Positions 1-7,202 of a DNA stretch of 64,000 nucleotides are shown here, piece after piece. Under the pieces are notes generated by a model. It was not told the DNA's origin. It saw nothing but the letters and a program-made list of their open reading frames with translations, and did not search any database. Both the position numbers and the translations under genes were made by a program. This stretch comes from Hirschia sp964342355 (GTDB lineage Bacteria > Pseudomonadota > Alphaproteobacteria > Caulobacterales > Hyphomonadaceae): NCBI GenBank assembly GCA_964342355.1, contig CAYFFG010000014.1, positions 1 to 64,000 on the forward strand, read 5' to 3'. Every line of letters starts with the position of its first letter. Within the stretch, counting starts at the first letter, position 1.

Positions 1-59
1 GTCCACCAATATATATCTTGAAATGTTCGCATCTGTGTCCCCACCACGAGATGCAGTTA

Positions 60-128
60 TTAAAGCCCTGAAAATCCCATTGCGGCAAGACTGATCGAGA
101 TCTTGATGCCAGCAAGAACGCGGTTCAT
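60..128 (-). CDS. Possible 22-residue micro-ORF coupled to the upstream gene
   Basis: The ATG overlaps the stop codon of the 125-817 gene as ATGA, with a GAGTGG sequence a few bases upstream that could serve as a ribosome site. The product starts MNRVLAGIKISISL and is hydrophobic throughout its 22 residues. It could be a small membrane peptide translated by coupling, but an ORF this short can arise by chance and no homologue is recognised. Nothing else is visible between base 1 and this ORF. Confidence 0.2.
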   Translation of the reverse strand: MNRVLAGIKISISLAAMGFSGL

Positions 129-817
129 TTCAACCACTCTTTTAGTTTTTTGTCCGCCCATTGTGCAAATCGCGGGCCGGATTTTAACGCAACTTGTGTC
201 AGCACGATCCCTACTGGAGTGCAGATAATTGCTATCGGAGAACCTTCACTAGAAACCGCAACAAAAAGAGTAATGGCCGTTGGATTCTGTGCTATTTCTA
301 ATAATGTTTTCCCCGCAACTGGGCTCTCCCGCCAAGGTAAAACCTGCTCGCTCATCAACTCTGGGATACGGGAATCGAGTTCGCCTTGGGTAAGGCTGTT
401 TTCTAGAATTTCGCTGATATCGCCTTTTTGGAAAATATTTTGAATATCGTGCTTAGGAACAAAACCCAAAACAAGCGCATCAATTATTTTTTGCGCATCA
501 CCTGCCTCGATTTCTTTTTTCCAAAATCTCTCTTTTCTTATGCGCTCAACAGCTTTGGTAATCCTAGGAACCGCATTTACGTTCTGCTCTACATTGTAAA
601 AATGGTAAAAGATCTGAGTTGGTCGGACCAATTCATCGCCCCAAGGCAAAAATCTGACCGTGCGCTTCGGCCCGAATATAGTTGTTTGGTATAGTAAATC
701 GTTCATATCGCCCCGCTCCCATGTCCGACTATGTTCGACAGAGAAGCCTGCCATTTTTTCAAAAAGCAAAAAAGGAGTTTCGCCTATAGAGAGGCATTCG
801 GCAGAAGCATTAGTCAT
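125..817 (-). CDS. Hypothetical protein, probable cargo of an element inserted in comM
   Basis: The product is 230 residues and I do not recognise it. The N-terminal two thirds are soluble and charged (a KAVERIRKERFWKKE stretch near residue 85). Near residues 180-210 there is a glycine- and proline-containing hydrophobic stretch (including SPIAIICTPVGIVL), followed by a basic amphipathic tail ending KLKEWLK. This could be one membrane-spanning or membrane-inserting segment. The gene is A/T-richer than the core genes to its right and starts about 50 bp from the point where comM is broken. By position it is probably cargo of a mobile element; a defence or toxin role is conceivable but has no direct support. 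Confidence 0.55.
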   Translation of the reverse strand: MTNASAECLSIGETPFLLFEKMAGFSVEHSRTWERGDMNDLLYQTTIFGPKRTVRFLPWGDELVRPTQIFYHFYNVEQNVNAVPRITKAVERIRKERFWKKEIEAGDAQKIIDALVLGFVPKHDIQNIFQKGDISEILENSLTQGELDSRIPELMSEQVLPWRESPVAGKTLLEIAQNPTAITLFVAVSSEGSPIAIICTPVGIVLTQVALKSGPRFAQWADKKLKEWLK

Positions 818-847
818 TATGCACCAGATTCTCTGGCACCCGAGAGA

Positions 848-863
848 TCACCATTATTGGTGA
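848..863. repeat. Inverted repeat at the comM break point
   Basis: TCACCA and TGGTGA face each other across four bases, with the premature comM stop codon partly in the loop. A second small inverted repeat, CCAGA-TTC-TCTGG, lies at 824-836. Such repeats at an element border could be recombinase or transposase binding sites. They are short enough to be fortuitous, and the other end of the element is outside the window. Confidence 0.4.
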
Positions 864-1795
864 GTCTGCTCCATGATGCCGGAAAATTCCGGCAGCTCAT
901 CTAAAAATAGCACACCGTGATGCGCAAGCGAGGCTTCGCCGGGACGCGCCCGCACACCGCCACCCACCATCGCCGCCATGCTGGCGGAGTGGTGCGGCGC
1001 TCTGAAAGGTCTGGTGCGAGAGAGCTTCCCACGCTCCAAAATGCCCGCAATGGACTGGATCTGACTGACTTCCAGCAATTCCCGCGCATTGAGCGGCGGC
1101 AAAAGTCCCGGCAGGCGTGACGCAAGCATGGATTTGCCCGAGCCAGGTGGTCCGATCATCAAGAGATTATGTCCGCCAGCCGCTGCAATCTCCAGCGCGC
1201 GCTTAGCGTTTTCCTGTCCCTTGACGTCCAAAAGGTCGAACCGATGTGATTGTTCAAGTAATTCACCAGGGGTTGCAGCTTTTATGGGCTTATCACCGCG
1301 GAAATGTGCGACCAAATCCATCAAATTCCGGGCTGGCAACACATGACCGCCAGACCACGCCGCCTCTTCCCCACAAGGCGCCGGACAAATAAGAGAAAGG
1401 TCTAAGCTTTCTGCCGCCATAGCTGCTGGAAGCGCGCCTGCAGTGGGCGCAAGATCGCCATCCAAAGCCAATTCTCCCATAGCCGCCACACCCTGAAGCG
1501 CATCACCGGGAATGACGCCAATGGCCTGTAAGAGCGCCAGGGCGATCGCGAGATCATAGTGGCTGCCCTCTTTTGGTAGATCAGCCGGCGCCAGATTAAC
1601 GACAATGCGCTTAGATGGCATTGAAAGCCCAAGCGCAGCAAAAGCCGCCCCTACACGCTCACGACTTTCGCCAACAGCTTTGTCTGGAAGGCCCACAATC
1701 GCAAAATAGCACTGGCCGCTTGAAAGCTGGACCTGTACATCCACAGGATTTGCATCCACACCTTCAAACGCGAATGTCGTAATCCGACTGACCAT
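854..1795 (-). pseudogene. comM: Truncated comM/YifB family AAA ATPase (Mg-chelatase-like)
   Basis: ComM is a hexameric helicase that promotes branch migration during natural transformation; family members have about 500 residues. Here 313 remain. The N-terminal Lon-protease-like domain is present, followed by Walker A (GPPGSGKSM, near residue 215) and Walker B (VLFLDELPEF, near 295). The reading frame then leaves the family within a few codons (GIMEQTHQ, stop). The rest of the ATPase domain and the C-terminal Mg_chelatase domain are missing. The start MVSRITTF at 1795 follows a purine-rich GGGGGCAGG; the in-frame upstream start at 1810 is less likely. comM is a known insertion target for resistance islands in Acinetobacter, so interruption by an element fits best. 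Confidence 0.85.
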
Positions 1796-1902
1796 TGCCT
1801 GCCCCCACAATTACCCAACTTGTGAGGGCTTAGCACAATTCATAGAACAAACAAAGAACTTTTGAGATTGGCTATATATATTAATGCCCTAATCGTGGCC
1901 GA

Positions 1903-2301
1903 TTAAGCCGCTTCTGTATCCGGGCGACTGAAATTAACTTCGCGGGTCACCTGCCAGCGGCCGTCCTCAAAGATAAAGTCGATGCTGAGCTCGATATGCA
2001 TTTTCGGACCGCCCACTGGAATTTTTCGGGAAATCAAAACGTGACCCCTGTCACCATTGACCGTCAGGCTGTGAATTTTCGCCCACATATGTTCTTCCGG
2101 GATTTTGTCTTTAAAGGCCTCTTGTAGCATAGCCATGAAGGCATGCTTATGTAGCGTGACCAGCCGACCATCAATGCTGAGATCCATCACGACGATGTCT
2201 TTGTGATAGATCTTGTCCAGCTCCTCAATGTTGGCGCTGGTACCATATTTCATCAGGTCCTGAACCTTCGCGCGCAGGGCGTCTTCGGATTTTTCAGTCA
2301 T
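1903..2301 (-). CDS. SnoaL-like / NTF2-fold small protein
   Basis: The product is 132 residues with the cone-shaped NTF2/SnoaL pattern: an N-terminal helix (DALRAKVQDLMKYG), a strand with DIVVMD, and C-terminal strands ending in FEDGRWQVTREVNF. The family includes polyketide cyclases, ketosteroid-isomerase-like enzymes and many uncharacterised stress proteins. The catalytic role cannot be read from the sequence. A good AGGAG lies seven bases upstream of the start. It follows the peroxiredoxin-like gene by 18 bp and is almost certainly cotranscribed with it. Confidence 0.75.
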   Translation of the reverse strand: MTEKSEDALRAKVQDLMKYGTSANIEELDKIYHKDIVVMDLSIDGRLVTLHKHAFMAMLQEAFKDKIPEEHMWAKIHSLTVNGDRGHVLISRKIPVGGPKMHIELSIDFIFEDGRWQVTREVNFSRPDTEAA

Positions 2302-2319
2302 CTGTTTCTCCTTTGGGCG

Positions 2320-2853
2320 TTAGGCATATGTGCCGTTGACAGGGGCGTCTTTCATGGGGCCGCGGCGAAAACCGATACCTCTGGCAATCCAGGCCATATC
2401 AGGCCGGGAAAACGGAACATTTGATATGTCGATGATTTGGATGGCGCCCTTTTCGTCGAGGACGAAAAGCCCGGGTTCCGCAAAGGGCGCTTCAACGTCC
2501 GTTCCGTTGCGCGGGTCTGAAATGTAAAGACCCAAAGATTGCATCTGCGCAATTGTCATGCCGTACGCCACATCAAACTGAGGAGCGACTTCAGCCATTT
2601 GAGCGGTTGCCCGGGCCTCGCTATCGGCAGAAACAGCGATTACATCCACGCCCTCACTGTGGAGGTCCGGCAGGACGGCGTTCAGCTCTTTGAGGTATTT
2701 CGTGCACAAAGGGCAGTGCTTTCCGCGATAAACGACGACAAGCGTCCAATCATGCCCGTTCTGTGGTGTGGACAAACTGCGCTGGCCACCGCCAAGCACA
2801 GGAAGAGTGATCGCCGGAAAGATGCTTCCAGCGGCAAGTTTATGACTGGTCAA
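2320..2853 (-). CDS. AhpC/TSA-type peroxiredoxin-like protein
   Basis: The product is 177 residues with a thioredoxin fold of the AhpC/TSA family: WTLVVVYRGKHCPLC near residue 38-52 carries a CxxC in the peroxidatic position, and VDVIAVSADSEA is the typical following strand. It probably reduces peroxides or disulfides in the cytoplasm, since there is no signal peptide. The start is TTG at 2853 with GGAG ten bases upstream; no better ATG exists. It is the first gene of a two-gene unit with the SnoaL-like gene and is divergent from a TetR regulator, which suggests oxidative or electrophile-inducible control. Confidence 0.75.
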   Translation of the reverse strand: MTSHKLAAGSIFPAITLPVLGGGQRSLSTPQNGHDWTLVVVYRGKHCPLCTKYLKELNAVLPDLHSEGVDVIAVSADSEARATAQMAEVAPQFDVAYGMTIAQMQSLGLYISDPRNGTDVEAPFAEPGLFVLDEKGAIQIIDISNVPFSRPDMAWIARGIGFRRGPMKDAPVNGTYA

Positions 2854-2923
2854 TTGAGGTAAACTCCGTTATATATCGTTCGTTACATATATTGTTGAGT
2901 TGTAAATCTTCAAGGGTTTTATA
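2854..2923. promoter_or_regulatory. Divergent promoter/operator between peroxiredoxin-like and TetR genes
   Basis: This 70-bp A/T-rich spacer separates divergent starts. It has an imperfect dyad, TATATATC-GTTC-GTTACATATA around 2870-2892. A second copy of the element (TTGAACGTTACA) overlaps the TetR start. A TetR repressor commonly binds such dyads between itself and its target genes, so this is the likely operator. The half-site assignment is my reading and not a known consensus. Confidence 0.45.
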
Positions 2924-3532
2924 TTGAACGTTACAAAAAAAATGGGGCGGCCCAGAAACTTTGATTATGATACGGCCTTGCTCCGCGCGATGAAGGTGTT
3001 TTGGGAAAAGGGCTATGATGGTGCGTCTATGCGCGACCTGACTGCGGCCATGGGCATTACAGGCCCAAGCCTATACGCAGCGTTTGGAGACAAGACCGAG
3101 CTCTATCTCAAAACCATCGATCACTATATTTCATCTGACGCATGCACGCCGCTCGTCGTCTTAGAGCGTGAAAGCGATATCGAAACAGCGCTGAAGGAAT
3201 TTCTGTTTGAAGTCATTCGTTCGGCAACGGATCACGAAAGCGGCGCGAAGGGTTGCTTTATCGCTTCCAGCGTTGTGGCGACAACTGAACATGTGGAAGG
3301 CGTTTCTGCGCGCGTGAATGCCATCATGGCAGAGGCCGAAGACCGGCTAACCGCCCGATTTCAAAAAGAAATTGATAAAGGAAATCTGCCGCAGAGCTTT
3401 CCAGCACGCTTCCGCGCTTCAATGCTGTTTGATCTCAGACAAGGCTACATGTTTCGAGGCCGTGCAGGCGGATCAAAAGAGGAAATGCTGAAAGATGTTT
3501 CTGAGCGGGTTCGCATGCTGCTTTCCGCATAA
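2924..3532 (+). CDS. TetR family transcriptional regulator
   Basis: The product is 202 residues. The N-terminal helix-turn-helix is clear: GRPRNFDYDTALLRAMKVF leads into GASMRDLTAAMGITGPSLY and the usual AFGDKTELY (residues 8-65). The C-terminal ligand-binding half is divergent, as is normal. The TTG start at 2924 has AAGGG eight bases upstream, while the in-frame ATG at 2942 lacks a ribosome site, so the longer form is preferred. It is divergent from the peroxiredoxin-like/SnoaL unit and probably represses it. Confidence 0.85.
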   Translation: MNVTKKMGRPRNFDYDTALLRAMKVFWEKGYDGASMRDLTAAMGITGPSLYAAFGDKTELYLKTIDHYISSDACTPLVVLERESDIETALKEFLFEVIRSATDHESGAKGCFIASSVVATTEHVEGVSARVNAIMAEAEDRLTARFQKEIDKGNLPQSFPARFRASMLFDLRQGYMFRGRAGGSKEEMLKDVSERVRMLLSA

Positions 3533-3545
3533 CATCGGAAAGCAG
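3518..3545 (+). terminator. Terminator-like hairpin at the end of the TetR gene
   Basis: CTGCTTTCCG pairs perfectly with CGGAAAGCAG across an 8-base loop. The left arm lies in the last codons of the TetR gene. No run of T follows, so it may work with Rho or only stabilise the RNA end. Confidence 0.45.
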
Positions 3546-3599
3546 TCATAGCTGACAGCATACTAGGGCAGATAATTTCCAAGCCCGATCGCTGAGATC

Positions 3600-3917
3600 T
3601 TATTCAGTTTCATCCAGAGAAATGGACGATTCGAAAGTCTCAACGGCAATTCCGTCGTCTTCTGGCAATGCGACGCGTCCAAGCGCTGTGCCGTTCAGAC
3701 CTGACGGCGGCGCACCGTCATCAGGAATTGAAAAGTTAAATCCGCCCGATGTCGCACCAGACTGACCGGAAGGCGCTGGCGTTGAGAAATTAAAGCCGGA
3801 TGACGTCTCACCAGCTGTTTCAGAAGACGCTTTTGTCTCCGGCTCAGGGGCTTCTTCAGCGGAACAAGCCGCTCCGGTCATAGCTCCGGCAAGAACAGCA
3901 AACAGCGCATATTTCAT
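3600..3917 (-). CDS. Small putative lipoprotein with two SGFNFS repeats
   Basis: The product is 105 residues. A short signal sequence (MKYALFAVLAGAMTGAAC) ends in a weak lipobox with Cys at 18, followed by a low-complexity Ala/Glu/Ser linker. The peptide SGFNFS or GGFNFS then occurs twice, about 20 residues apart and each followed by a Pro/Gly-rich spacer. The tail is acidic. I do not recognise a family. It lies 20 bp downstream of gshB on the same strand and may share its transcript. Confidence 0.6.
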   Translation of the reverse strand: MKYALFAVLAGAMTGAACSAEEAPEPETKASSETAGETSSGFNFSTPAPSGQSGATSGGFNFSIPDDGAPPSGLNGTALGRVALPEDDGIAVETFESSISLDETE

Positions 3918-3937
3918 CGTAGCATTCTCTCTAACAT

Positions 3938-4885
3938 TTACCCGGCATTTGATAGCCGCGCTTCAATAACATCCCACATTTTGCCAACAGGGTCATGCCC
4001 GGTCATGGACTTGATTGCTTGGGCGCCGGTCGGCGAAGTCACATTCACTTCGGTCAGCCAGCCACCAATCACATCAATTCCCACAAAAATGAGGCCGCGT
4101 TTTTTCAATTCTGGACCAATTGTGCGGCAAATAACAAGCTCACGCTCTGTCAATTCCACACCTTCCGCCTTTCCGCCAACCACAAGATTAGACCGGATCG
4201 CCCCTTCAGGCGGCTTGCGATTGATCGCGCCGCATGGCTCGCCATCGACTAGAATGATCCGTTTGTCACCCTCAGTCACAGAAGGCAAAAAGGCTTGTCC
4301 GATAAAGGGTTCAGGCGCTTTTTCGAGGAACATTTCTAAGATCGCTTCGAAATTTCCGTCATCCGGTTTGATCCGCACAACCGCCGCGCCGCCATGCCCA
4401 TAAAGTGGCTTGATCACAATGTCTTCATGCTTTTCGCGAAAAGCCCTGAAACTTTCAACCGAGCGACTGACGAGCGTTGGCGGCTGTAATTCTGGAAAAT
4501 CGAGCGGAAAGACTTTTTCTGGGCTGGAGCGCACCCATGCCGGATCATTCACAACAAGCGTTTCAGGATGCACCATCTCCAGCAAATGCGCAGCCGTCAG
4601 ATATCCCATGTGAAATGGCGGATCCTGTCGCATTAACACCACATCAACATCTATACGCAGATCCAGTCGCACCTGGTCGCCAAATTCATAATGGATCTCG
4701 CGATCACGGAACACTTTGGAAGGTTTGGCGTATGTGATCACATCGCCTGCATCATAGAACATGTCCGCGACTTGATAGGTCCAGACGTCATAACCCCGCG
4801 CCTGCGCCTCTTCAATCATCGCAAATGTTGTGTCCCCTGCAGGTTTAACACCTTCCAAAGGGTCCATCTGAACCGCAATCCTCAT
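3938..4885 (-). CDS. gshB: Glutathione synthetase
   Basis: GshB is the ATP-grasp enzyme that joins gamma-glutamylcysteine and glycine to form glutathione in the cytoplasm. The 315-residue length is normal. It starts MRIAVQMDPLEGVKPAGDTT as in the family. The ATP-grasp features are clear: VIKPLYGHGGAAVVRI near 158, GDKRIILVDGEPCGAINR near 208, and GIDVIGGWLTEVNVTSPTG near 272-290. gshB next to yraN and rsmI is a common alphaproteobacterial order. Confidence 0.95.
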   Translation of the reverse strand: MRIAVQMDPLEGVKPAGDTTFAMIEEAQARGYDVWTYQVADMFYDAGDVITYAKPSKVFRDREIHYEFGDQVRLDLRIDVDVVLMRQDPPFHMGYLTAAHLLEMVHPETLVVNDPAWVRSSPEKVFPLDFPELQPPTLVSRSVESFRAFREKHEDIVIKPLYGHGGAAVVRIKPDDGNFEAILEMFLEKAPEPFIGQAFLPSVTEGDKRIILVDGEPCGAINRKPPEGAIRSNLVVGGKAEGVELTERELVICRTIGPELKKRGLIFVGIDVIGGWLTEVNVTSPTGAQAIKSMTGHDPVGKMWDVIEARLSNAG

Positions 4886-4941
4886 GACGCGGATACCTCC
4901 CAGTCTAACTGATAACCCACATCATGTGAGGTGTGCGCCAC

Positions 4942-5730
4942 TTAATTGTAAGTCTCGTCGTCAAATGGATCAGCGTAGGGATCTTTGTAACCCTCTGTGG
5001 CGCCCTGGTCCGGGTTCACATCCTGAGGCTCAATCAGAAATCCGTCCTTGTCGTACTGCGCGTCTTTGCGCCACTCTGGTGAGGCGTTTGGCGTTGCAAA
5101 TTCCGGCTTGGGCGCATAATTCGGCGTGGCCTCTACGCTTCCATACAATTCTTCTGATTCAACCGGCGCACTTGGCTGCGCGGTGTAAGTGGGCGCGGCG
5201 CGGTTTCGCATTTTAACATAGGATACGACGCGTTTAACGCCGGCTATGACACTTGCATGCTCTGCCGCGCGCTTAAGTTCATCCTGATCTCTCGCCAAAC
5301 CCAGAAGGTAGACCGTGCCGTTGTAAGTTTCGATATTGTAGTTGACCGACTTAATCGCAGCATCACCGACCAAACGACTGCGAACGCGGGCGGTGATCCA
5401 CTCGTCGTTGACGTTTTTCAGAAGACTTGTGTCTGGCATAATTTCCAATTCGTTCGCCACCTCATCAATTGTGCGAACAGACCAAGCAATACGTTCAGCC
5501 TCCTGTTTAAGTTCAGGGTTGGCGACCCGACCCGTCAACAGCACCAAACGGGATGTGACCTCCACGTCGACTTCGCCAAATGCGGCAGCCGAGGCTGACA
5601 ACAAGCGGCTTTTGATCTGGTTAGACGCAGACGCATCGTCAAAGCTTTCACCAAGTGTCTTTTCCTGAACGACAGCGCACGCGCTTGTTGCAGTTAGCAA
5701 AACAGCAAGAGCGGCAAATTGGAGTTTCAT
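4942..5730 (-). CDS. BON-domain lipoprotein (OsmY/DolP-like)
   Basis: The product is 262 residues from the ATG at 5730, which has GAG upstream; the longer in-frame start adds an unlikely extension. The signal sequence ends LLTATSAC with Cys as the lipid anchor. Two BON domains follow, about residues 37-100 (VDVEVTSRLVLLTGRVANP) and 110-180 (YNIETYNGTVYLLGLARDQ). The Pro-, Tyr- and acid-rich tail is low-complexity. BON lipoproteins of the DolP type bind membranes and support outer-membrane integrity. The cluster with gshB, yraN and rsmI matches the context of DolP-like genes. Confidence 0.85.
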   Translation of the reverse strand: MKLQFAALAVLLTATSACAVVQEKTLGESFDDASASNQIKSRLLSASAAAFGEVDVEVTSRLVLLTGRVANPELKQEAERIAWSVRTIDEVANELEIMPDTSLLKNVNDEWITARVRSRLVGDAAIKSVNYNIETYNGTVYLLGLARDQDELKRAAEHASVIAGVKRVVSYVKMRNRAAPTYTAQPSAPVESEELYGSVEATPNYAPKPEFATPNASPEWRKDAQYDKDGFLIEPQDVNPDQGATEGYKDPYADPFDDETYN

Positions 5731-5853
5731 TATTAATCTCATTTGATTTGAGGCGTGTTTTTGTATTCCCGACGGCAATACGTTTGTCATGGTTAAAGAT
5801 GGCTTGCGGCAAGATCTAGGCACAAACTGCGACCTGACTGAAAATTGAGGCGG

Positions 5854-6228
5854 TTAATATGGCGCGGGCGGCCGCCAGGCGTCTTTGAAATGGTGCGGAA
5901 AACTCATTGGCGTCACAACGACGAGATCATATCGCCAGTCCAAATGCTTTAAATCTGGCCGTGATTTCATCCAGGCTGATGCGGCGCGCGAAACTCTGAC
6001 CCAATTTGATTGGGTGACTGCGGCCACACCCTCATCTACGGATTTGCGGGCTTTAACCTCAACGAACGCCACTACTTTTCCCCGCCGGGCGATGATGTCC
6101 AGCTCTCCCGACTTGAAACGCACGCGACGGCCGAGAATGCGATAAAATTTTAGGCTCAGCCAAATTGCGGCCATCAATTCCGCTCGCCGTCCCTTTTTCT
6201 CGCGCGCCCTGCGACTGTTCCCGCTCAA
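5854..6228 (-). CDS. yraN: YraN/UPF0102 family nuclease-fold protein
   Basis: The product is 124 residues of the UPF0102 family, which has a restriction-endonuclease-like fold. The conserved core is seen as GELDIIARRGKVVAFVEVKAR (residues 42-62), carrying the D-x(n)-ExK nuclease signature. The cellular substrate is unknown. Its start overlaps the rsmI stop as ATGA, so the two are translationally coupled. Confidence 0.9.
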   Translation of the reverse strand: MSGNSRRAREKKGRRAELMAAIWLSLKFYRILGRRVRFKSGELDIIARRGKVVAFVEVKARKSVDEGVAAVTQSNWVRVSRAASAWMKSRPDLKHLDWRYDLVVVTPMSFPHHFKDAWRPPAPY

Positions 6229-7202
6229 TGAGTATTTCCATCTTTAAGAGCCAAAGCGCGCGCATAAACATCCCGCTTTTTCAGACCAAATTGCTCAGCC
6301 ACAGCATTAGACGCCGACTTGACCGGCATCTCCTGCAACGCAGCGATGATTGCTGCATCAATGACCGACTGGTCTGCGGTCACAGACTTATCTGGCGGAC
6401 CAACGAGTACAACTAATTCGCCTCGTGGCGGTCCTTCTTCCGAAATAGTTGAAGCAAGTTCATCCAAAGGCGCCCTAATCGCCTCTTCAAATTTCTTGGT
6501 CAGCTCCCGACAAATCGCAGCCGGTCTGGCGCCAAAGGATTTGGCCATGTCCTGAAGGCTTTCGCCCAACCTGGAACCGCCCTCAAAGAAGATCAGCGTC
6601 GCATCAATGTCTTTGAACTTTTCCAGAAAAGACAAACGCGCGCTCGATTTGGGCGGCGGAAATCCTGCAAATAAAAATCTGTCTGAGGGTAAGCCAGATA
6701 TTGTCAACGCCGCCAATGGCGCGCTGGCGCCGGGTATGGCTGTCACATCCGCGCCGGCCTCAATCGCATCTCTTGCAAGTTTAAATCCGGGATCTGACAC
6801 CAAAGGCGTTCCCGCATCGGAGATCAAAGCAACACGCTGACCACCCAGCAGGCTTTCAATAATGTCCGGCCTGACCTTCGCCCCATTATGATCATGATAT
6901 GGACGGAGTGTCGGATTAAGCCCGAATGCAGAAAGAAGTTTGCGGGCTACTCGTGTATCCTCGGCTAGCACCAAATCAACTGAAGCGAGGATGTCGAGCG
7001 CCCTTAATGAGATGTCCCTGAGGTTCCCAATGGGTGTGGAAACCACATAAAGACCTGATTTCAGGTCTGGATTGACGCGAAAGAGTTGGTTAACAACCGA
7101 ATTGTCCGCTTGTTTCCCGTTGGGCGCGCCACTAGTGTCCGCAACATCATTATCGGACGGCGCATCGTCCTTCGGACCGCTGGAGAAAGTTGAAGATGAC
7201 AT
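6225..7202 (-). CDS. rsmI: 16S rRNA (cytidine1402-2'-O)-methyltransferase
   Basis: RsmI 2'-O-methylates C1402 in the ribosomal P-site decoding region, using S-adenosylmethionine. The tetrapyrrole-methylase fold is evident: GLYVVSTPIGNLRDISLRAL, EDTRVARKLL, and LISDAGTPLVSDPGF with the GTP/SP loop. With the ATG at 7202 it has 325 residues, including a roughly 50-residue low-complexity N-terminal tail. A start at 7235 is possible but overlaps the divergent gene even more. Its first codons overlap those of the divergent lipoprotein gene. Confidence 0.93.
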   Translation of the reverse strand: MSSSTFSSGPKDDAPSDNDVADTSGAPNGKQADNSVVNQLFRVNPDLKSGLYVVSTPIGNLRDISLRALDILASVDLVLAEDTRVARKLLSAFGLNPTLRPYHDHNGAKVRPDIIESLLGGQRVALISDAGTPLVSDPGFKLARDAIEAGADVTAIPGASAPLAALTISGLPSDRFLFAGFPPPKSSARLSFLEKFKDIDATLIFFEGGSRLGESLQDMAKSFGARPAAICRELTKKFEEAIRAPLDELASTISEEGPPRGELVVLVGPPDKSVTADQSVIDAAIIAALQEMPVKSASNAVAEQFGLKKRDVYARALALKDGNTH

